Origin: Actinobacteria bacterium ATB1
Lineage (GTDB): Bacteria; Actinomycetota; Acidimicrobiia; UBA2766
Assembly: GCA_021404985.1 (NCBI GenBank)
Contig: QWHP01000070.1
Coordinates: forward strand, 1 to 10,074
DNA length: 10,074 nt
Reading direction: 5' to 3'
Shown here: positions 7,017 to 10,074 of the stretch, in pieces
Layout of the letters: every line of letters begins with the position of its first letter
Position numbering within the stretch: position 1 is the stretch's first letter
Notes under the pieces: model-generated
What the model was told of the DNA's origin: nothing
What the model saw: the letters and a program-made list of their open reading frames with translations, nothing else
Databases searched by the model: none
Program-made: the position numbers and the translations under genes

Positions 7017-8393
7017 ATGCCTCCTCCCTTGCAATCTCGATTGCCGCGACTGCCGCGACTGCCGGCCATCCCCGAATCGAGGCGCTGGGTGATACCGCTT
7101 CTCCCCTTGGCGGTCGGTGCTCTCGTCGTGCTCGTGATGGCAGTGACCGGGGGCGCGGCTGAGGGTGGAGTGGTTCCCGAGATCAAGGCACCCGTGCTTG
7201 CTTTGAGCCGCGAGGCCGGGACCCAGGCGCATCTGGCGGGGGTCGTCGGACTCGACCGGCGTATCCGTCCCGACGTGGAGGGGAAGAACGGTGCCGCAAA
7301 GAGCTGCGTCGCGGTGGGCGCTGCCGGAGGACCGGACCTCTTCGCAGACGCATCCGGCGAGGCGCTGATCCCCGCGTCCACCACGAAACTCGTCACAGCC
7401 TACGCAGCGCTGCGTCAGTTCGGGCCCGACCACACGTTCAGTACCGACGTGTACTCGGACGGCAGCGGCACGATCTGGCTCGTCGGCGGGGGAGACCCTC
7501 TGCTCGCGTCTCCCGAATGGATGGCTGCGAGGCCGGACCGTTCGGCGACACCCCTGCAAACGCTGGCGGACAAGGTGAAGGCGTCAGGGGTGGAGGTGAA
7601 CTCGATCATGGTCGACAACTCCTATCTCGACCGGGAGACCTGGGTGGACGGCTGGGAGGACCGATATCGGAGCGACGGTGCCGCGCCCGCCGTCTCGGCC
7701 CTCGCGGTCGACCGGTCCGACCCGGTGTTCCCAGAGGGGGCTCCGCGTCCGCCGTCGCCGCGCCAGAACCCCGACCTGTCCGCCGGATTCAGCCTTGCGC
7801 GACTCGTCGGTCGCCCTTCCGTTCCGGTCAGCAGGGGTGGACCTCCGGACGACTCACGGCTCGTCGCATCCGTGGACTCCGCTCCGATGTCGACGATCGT
7901 CCACGAGATGAACACCTACAGCGACAACTTCGTCGCCGAGGTGCTCATGCGCCAGATCGGCAAGGCGGAGGGGAACGGGTCCACGGTGGCCGGGGTGGCG
8001 CGAGTTGGCGAGATCCTCGCCGCAGACGGTCTCGACCCCAGGGCGTTCGTCCTCAAGGACGGGTCAGGCCTGCACCGTGGCAACCGCGTCAGTTGCACTG
8101 CCTTCGTGGACCTCCTGCAGGCGGCGGCGGCCGACGGGAGGATTGCCGTTCCGTTCCAGGCTTCCCTCGCCGTCGGCGGCAGTGACGGAACGCTCGAGAA
8201 GCGTTCCGTGGGGCGCGAGGTGGTTGCCAAGACAGGAACTCTCAACGACGTCTCCGCCCTGGTGGGCTACGCCGTGACCCCCGCCGGACCGGTTCCCTTC
8301 GCGATCATGGACAACGAGGTCACGGCTCCCGGAACGGCACGCGCGGTTCAGGACCGGATAGCTGGGGATGTCACTCTCTGGCCGAGTCCCTGA
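7017..8393 (+). CDS. dacB: D-alanyl-D-alanine carboxypeptidase/endopeptidase, PBP4 (S13) family
   Basis: This penicillin-binding protein trims peptidoglycan outside the membrane by removing terminal D-Ala or cutting cross-links. The frame is open back to ATG 6915, inside the previous gene, but the ATG at 7017 has GGAG at 7007-7010 with ideal 6-base spacing, giving 458 aa. A cytoplasmic RLP-rich tail is followed by one membrane segment (about residues 24-43), so it is anchored rather than freely secreted; no lipobox is seen. All three catalytic motifs are present: S-x-x-K as STTK (S121, K124, within LIPASTTKLVTAYAAL), S-x-N as SDN (S302, N304, within TYSDNFVAEVL) and KTG (K405, within VVAKTGTLNDVSALVGY). 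WLVGGGDPLL is a typical family segment. The length is normal and the gene looks intact. In many actinobacteria dacB neighbours tilS; here the PP-loop gene nearby is the different enzyme ttuA. Confidence 0.93.
   Translation: MPPPLQSRLPRLPRLPAIPESRRWVIPLLPLAVGALVVLVMAVTGGAAEGGVVPEIKAPVLALSREAGTQAHLAGVVGLDRRIRPDVEGKNGAAKSCVAVGAAGGPDLFADASGEALIPASTTKLVTAYAALRQFGPDHTFSTDVYSDGSGTIWLVGGGDPLLASPEWMAARPDRSATPLQTLADKVKASGVEVNSIMVDNSYLDRETWVDGWEDRYRSDGAAPAVSALAVDRSDPVFPEGAPRPPSPRQNPDLSAGFSLARLVGRPSVPVSRGGPPDDSRLVASVDSAPMSTIVHEMNTYSDNFVAEVLMRQIGKAEGNGSTVAGVARVGEILAADGLDPRAFVLKDGSGLHRGNRVSCTAFVDLLQAAAADGRIAVPFQASLAVGGSDGTLEKRSVGREVVAKTGTLNDVSALVGYAVTPAGPVPFAIMDNEVTAPGTARAVQDRIAGDVTLWPSP
7038..7064 (+). 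repeat. Tandem 9-base repeat coding for Arg-Leu-Pro three times
   Basis: Three successive 9-base units of the form CGA-(C/T)TG-CCG encode RLPRLPRLP at residues 8-16 of DacB, just before the membrane segment. The first unit differs from the others only by ttg for ctg. It makes the cytoplasmic tail basic and proline-rich. Copy number could vary by replication slippage. Confidence 0.7.
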
Positions 8394-8455
8394 TCGGGCC
8401 CTGCACGCCGAGGTGCCCCGAACACCCCAGTGAGGCGCGATCCCCGGGGGATTGC

Positions 8456-8506
8456 TAGCCTCTGCCACCAAGCGGAGTCCTACAAGCACAGCTTCGACCC
8501 AGGAGG
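8456..8506 (+). promoter_or_regulatory. Candidate -10 box and ribosome binding site for the small membrane-protein pair
   Basis: TAGCCT at 8456-8461 fits the TANNNT -10 pattern, with no clear -35. A start near 8468 would give a leader of about 50 bases containing a full AGGAGG at 8501-8506, 10 bases before the GTG at 8517. The gap after dacB (8394-8455) shows no strong terminator; only an imperfect GGGC/GCCC-type dyad is present. Confidence 0.4.
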
Positions 8507-8516
8507 ATTCGGCGGC

Positions 8517-8846
8517 GTGGCGCGGACTCGAACCAAGCCAGTGGCCGAGCTCGTCGAGGAGCTCCGCGATCTAGTCACTGCGTACGTCAAACAAGAAACA
8601 GTCGAGCCCGCCAAGCGACTCGGCAGGAACTTCGGCCTGTCCTTGGGTGCAGGGCTGCTGTTCGGCACCGGATTCATCCTGCTCGTCCTCGCCGTGATCC
8701 GCTTCTCACAGGTCGAGCTCTTCGAACCGGCGGCGGACTCCTGGGAGTCCGTCTACCCCTACCTGATCGGGCTGGGAACCGCGATCGCCGTCGTGTTGTT
8801 CTCGCTGATGATGGTCAAAAAACCCGCGAAAGGACCCAACCGATGA
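8517..8846 (+). CDS. Small two-helix membrane protein, Holin-X-like
   Basis: A 109-aa protein from GTG 8517, chosen because AGGAGG (8501-8506) precedes it; the frame opens earlier at 8430 but that extension crosses the likely promoter. It has an amphipathic, charged N-terminal helix (about 8-30, ELVEELRDLVTAYVKQE), a membrane helix at about 39-62 (glycine-rich, then FILLVLAVI), a linker at 63-81, a second membrane helix at about 82-100 and a basic tail. This layout matches the actinobacterial Holin-X/phage-holin-III family (PF07332 type), whose members are mostly chromosomal with no proven lysis role. No lysin or phage gene is nearby, so a cell-envelope role is more likely. It overlaps the next gene by ATGA. 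The family assignment rests on topology and general resemblance. Confidence 0.75.
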   Translation: MARTRTKPVAELVEELRDLVTAYVKQETVEPAKRLGRNFGLSLGAGLLFGTGFILLVLAVIRFSQVELFEPAADSWESVYPYLIGLGTAIAVVLFSLMMVKKPAKGPNR

Positions 8847-9052
8847 CGCAGACAACTCAGGTCGACCGTGCGGCCATCGAGGCGAAGGTTGCAGAGATCG
8901 AAGAGGCCCTCCGCGGAGACGTCGAGCGCACCAAGCCACCTCTCATCGCCACGGGAATCGTCGTGTCGCTGCTCGTTCTCGCGGTCGCTTACTTCTTCGG
9001 TCGGAGAGTGGGAACGAAGCGCTCCGCGATCGTCGAGGTGAAGCGCATCTGA
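8843..9052 (+). CDS. Small single-pass membrane protein, function unknown
   Basis: A 69-aa protein starting at the ATG that overlaps the stop of the previous gene (ATGA, 8843-8846), with AGGA at 8831-8834 spaced 8 bases away. Residues 8-28 form a predicted charged helix (AAIEAKVAEIEEALRGD), possibly a short coiled coil. Residues 34-52 are a clear membrane segment (IATGIVVSLLVLAVAYFF), followed by a basic FGRRVGTKR stop-transfer and a short tail. Translational coupling to the Holin-X-like gene suggests that the two proteins act together, perhaps as a membrane complex. I recognise no family. Confidence 0.8.
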   Translation: MTQTTQVDRAAIEAKVAEIEEALRGDVERTKPPLIATGIVVSLLVLAVAYFFGRRVGTKRSAIVEVKRI

Positions 9053-9071
9053 GGGCCACCCGCGGCGAACC

Positions 9072-9143
9072 TGCGGTGGACGTGGGCGGATTGGGCAGCG
9101 CTGTGTTGACGGGATCCGCCCACGTGGGTTGGTGCGGTGGACG
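9072..9143. repeat. 11-base direct repeat flanking the intergenic hairpin
   Basis: TGCGGTGGACG occurs at 9072-9082 and again at 9133-9143, on either side of the hairpin at 9080-9125 and overlapping its left edge. It could be the trace of a small duplication or a pair of protein-binding half sites. It is too short to call a mobile-element scar. Confidence 0.4.
9080..9125. terminator. Bidirectional terminator-like hairpin between convergent genes
   Basis: ACGTGGGCGGAT (9080-9091) is the exact reverse complement of ATCCGCCCACGT (9114-9125), separated by 22 bases that contain the 8-base palindrome CAGCGCTG (9096-9103). It lies in the 101-base gap between the plus-strand membrane-protein pair (ending 9052) and the minus-strand small gene (ending 9154), where a two-way terminator is expected. 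No T-runs are present. Confidence 0.6.
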
Positions 9144-9153
9144 CGAGGGACGG

Positions 9154-9372
9154 TCAGGGGCGTCGACGGCGCTTGCGGGACCGGCGTTCGGGCTCTCGGG
9201 TCTGGATCACGACCTTGTCGCCGGGGACGAGGAGGAGGCGCTGCACGGTCTCGGGCTCGCGACGGGCCTCACGACGCATGTAGCCGAAGACGAAGCCGAG
9301 GACGCCGAAGCCGAGCTTCCAGGAGCTGTTTTCGCGCAATCCGTCGCGGATGAGTTTGCGGGAACGATCCAC
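9154..9372 (-). CDS. Small basic protein, function unknown
   Basis: A 72-aa protein from GTG 9372; the frame is open to an ATG at 9441, which would give 95 aa. I prefer 9372 because the -10-like TAACCT (9386-9381 on this strand) sits 8 bases upstream and no ribosome binding site is seen, suggesting leaderless translation; the extra residues (MRRTLLSGPGAVGTRQ) look non-conserved. Third codon positions are almost all G/C, which supports this strand over the opposite frame. Features: SSWKLGFGVLGFVFGYMRRE, a short hydrophobic stretch (about 17-32) that may insert in or lie on the membrane; LLLVPGDKVVIQTREP, a beta-type segment; and a very basic C-terminus (RRSRKRRRR) suited to nucleic acid or phospholipid contact. 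It is divergent from ttuB. I recognise no family. Confidence 0.72.
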   Translation of the reverse strand: MDRSRKLIRDGLRENSSWKLGFGVLGFVFGYMRREARREPETVQRLLLVPGDKVVIQTREPERRSRKRRRRP

Positions 9373-9380
9373 GGCAGGTG

Positions 9381-9409
9381 AGGTTAGCCTCGCCTGACGG
9401 GTGCCGACA
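9381..9409 (-). promoter_or_regulatory. Candidate leaderless promoter for the minus-strand small gene
   Basis: On the minus strand, TAACCT occupies 9386-9381 and the hexamer TGTCGG occupies 9409-9404, separated by 17 bases. The -10 is 8 bases from GTG 9372, so transcription would start at or next to the start codon. The -35 match is weak. The same bases contain a plus-strand TAGCCT (9385-9390), so the direction is not certain. Confidence 0.4.
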
Positions 9410-9432
9410 GCTCCGGGGCCGGAGAGTAGGGT
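9404..9432 (+). promoter_or_regulatory. Candidate leaderless promoter for ttuB-ttuA
   Basis: CCGACA at 9404-9409 (4 of 6 to TTGACA), a 17-base spacer and TAGGGT at 9427-9432 form a well-spaced promoter. The -10 ends 7 bases before the ATG at 9440, so transcription should begin at the start codon itself. An alternative plus-strand -10, TAGCCT at 9385-9390, would instead lead to the GTG at 9401. Confidence 0.5.
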
Positions 9433-9439
9433 GCGGCGC

Positions 9440-9640
9440 ATGAAGATCCGTCAGCGCAACCCGGACCGGGAAGTCGAGATGGAGGGACCAAAGCAGGTCG
9501 CGGCGATCCTGCGTGAGCTGGATGTCAACCCCGAGAGCGTGATCGTCATCTGTGGTGACGAGCTCCTCACAAGGGACATGCAGGTTGCCGACGACGCCCT
9601 TATCGAGCTGCGCCCCGTGATCTCGGGGGGCACTCGGTGA
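9440..9640 (+). CDS. ttuB: TtuB-like ubiquitin-fold sulfur carrier with a Gly-Gly-Thr-Arg end
   Basis: A 66-aa beta-grasp protein of the MoaD/ThiS/TtuB superfamily. Known TtuB is adenylated at its C-terminal glycine, converted to a thiocarboxylate and gives sulfur to TtuA for tRNA 2-thiolation. The sequence resembles what I recall of Thermus TtuB throughout: a basic first strand (MKIRQRNPDREVEMEG), a helix AAILRELDVNPESV (21-34), then VIVICGDELLT and the C-terminal VISGG. An upstream in-frame GTG (9401) would add 13 Pro/Arg-rich residues; ATG 9440 fits the family length and the promoter position. The oddity is two residues, Thr-Arg, after Gly63-Gly64, where an active carrier normally ends. 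Translation re-read from 9620 to 9640 gives ATC TCG GGG GGC ACT CGG TGA, so this is not a frame error on my part. It overlaps ttuA by GTGA. Confidence 0.9.
   Translation: MKIRQRNPDREVEMEGPKQVAAILRELDVNPESVIVICGDELLTRDMQVADDALIELRPVISGGTR
9625..9640 (+). promoter_or_regulatory. ttuA ribosome binding site embedded in the Gly-Gly codons of ttuB
   Basis: The run GGGGGG at 9625-9630, formed by the serine/Gly-Gly codons of ttuB, is the only purine-rich Shine-Dalgarno-like stretch before GTG 9637, spaced 6 bases away. The ttuB stop (9638-9640) overlaps the ttuA start, so termination and re-initiation are coupled. Confidence 0.5.
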
Positions 9641-10074
9641 AGTGCCGTGTTTGCCGGGCGGCAGCGGCGATCGACGTGCGGAGGCACAACGCTGCATTCT
9701 GCAAGGACCACTTCCTGGCCCACTGCCGGCAACAGACCCGGCGTGCCATCGAGAAGTTCGACATGTTCGGACCCGAGGACGACGTGGTCGTTGCCGTGTC
9801 GGGAGGCAAGGACTCCCTCGCCCTGTGGCACCTCCTCGGCGCCCTCGGCCACGAGGCCGACGGGCTCTACATCGGCCTGGGGATCGACGAGTACTCCGAG
9901 GAGTCGGCCGCCCTGGTTCGGGCGTTCGCGACCGGGCGGGGCCTCAAGCTCCACGAGGTCGACCTGGCCGCCGAGTGGGGCTTCGACGTGCCCACCGCGG
10001 CGCGCACCACCCGCCGCGCCCCCTGCGGGTCCTGCGGCCTGTCGAAGCGCCACCTCTTCAACCGGGTCGCGCTG
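9637..10074 (+). CDS. ttuA: TtuA-family tRNA 2-thiouridine synthetase, 3' end outside window
   Basis: The first 146 residues are visible; the family has about 310-330. TtuA enzymes activate a tRNA uridine C2 with ATP and replace the oxygen with sulfur using a [4Fe-4S] cluster; Thermus TtuA makes s2T at position 54. Start GTG 9637 lies in the GTGA overlap with ttuB. Visible: an N-terminal zinc site C3, C6, C22, H25 (CRVC...CKDH), the PP-loop ATP site VAVSGGKDS (52-60), the LGIDEYSEES segment (81-90), and APCGSCGLSKR with C130 and C133. These cysteine positions coincide with the zinc and cluster ligands of Thermus TtuA as I recall them. The third cluster cysteine and second zinc site would lie beyond the edge. 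TtuA rather than TilS is supported by the zinc finger, the CxxC and the adjacent ttuB. The modified tRNA position in this organism is not shown by sequence. Confidence 0.93.
   Translation, partial: MKCRVCRAAAAIDVRRHNAAFCKDHFLAHCRQQTRRAIEKFDMFGPEDDVVVAVSGGKDSLALWHLLGALGHEADGLYIGLGIDEYSEESAALVRAFATGRGLKLHEVDLAAEWGFDVPTAARTTRRAPCGSCGLSKRHLFNRVAL

Noticed and set aside
4982..7396. Open frame of 804 codons on the minus strand
   Set aside because: It lies antisense to the well-supported synthetase subunits and the start of dacB. Its translation is Arg/Ser/Pro/Gly-rich with no domain pattern; long antisense frames are normal in GC-rich coding DNA.
8517..9052. Prophage lysis cassette
   Set aside because: There is only a Holin-X-like protein, with no endolysin, phage structural gene or integrase; such proteins are common on actinobacterial chromosomes.
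9076..9381. Plus-strand frame of 101 codons opposite the small minus gene
   Set aside because: The opposite strand has far better coding character and a plausible promoter. This frame also crosses the intergenic hairpin.
9637..10074. TilS (tRNA-Ile lysidine synthetase), suggested by the PP-loop and nearby dacB
   Set aside because: The N-terminal CxxC...CxxH zinc site, the C130-x2-C133 pair and the adjacent sulfur carrier are TtuA features not found in TilS.

Overview
The window is GC-rich chromosomal DNA (by eye in the 60-65% range) with strong G/C in third codon positions, frequent GTG starts, 4-base GTGA/ATGA gene overlaps and TANNNT-type -10 boxes. With a Holin-X-like membrane protein, an actinobacterial-style dacB and an ADP-forming acyl-CoA synthetase, this points to Actinomycetota, possibly a deep class such as Acidimicrobiia. 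That placement is inference. I see no prophage, IS element, CRISPR array, tRNA or rRNA; this is mostly core metabolism.

Layout. (1) 1-2136 (+): the C-terminal half of the ferredoxin/NADPH-type glutamate synthase large chain, cut by the left edge. (2) 2157-4325 (-): polyphosphate kinase PPK1, convergent with gltB and separated by only 20 bases. (3) 4326-4805: a gene-free gap of about 480 bases holding the ppk1 control region, a run of hairpins ending in a perfect 14-bp stem, and a likely promoter for the next operon. (4) 4806-6946 (+): a coupled two-gene operon for a split ADP-forming acyl-CoA synthetase, ATP-grasp beta subunit first, then the CoA-binding/phosphohistidine alpha subunit. (5) 7017-8393 (+): a membrane-anchored D-Ala-D-Ala carboxypeptidase of the PBP4/S13 family. 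(6) 8517-9052 (+): two overlapping small membrane-protein genes, the first Holin-X-like. (7) 9154-9372 (-): a small conserved-looking basic protein of unknown function, facing the previous pair across a 12-bp-stem hairpin. (8) 9440-10074 (+): a TtuB-like sulfur carrier translationally coupled to a TtuA-like tRNA 2-thiolation enzyme, cut by the right edge.

How the genes relate. The two sulfur-transfer genes form a clear functional unit: TtuB carries activated sulfur as a C-terminal thiocarboxylate and TtuA inserts it into tRNA. The synthetase pair couples acyl-CoA breakdown to ATP synthesis (or the reverse), and neighbouring PPK1 banks ATP phosphate as polyphosphate, so both concern energy currency, though they are divergently transcribed. 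The rest looks like independent housekeeping units.

The most notable observations are: the sulfur carrier ends in Gly-Gly-Thr-Arg instead of the usual bare Gly-Gly, with the Gly-Gly codons doubling as a likely ribosome binding site for ttuA; a compact divergent promoter in which two apparently leaderless genes share one -35 box; and a hairpin-rich gap at 4460-4674 that could be an unannotated RNA.
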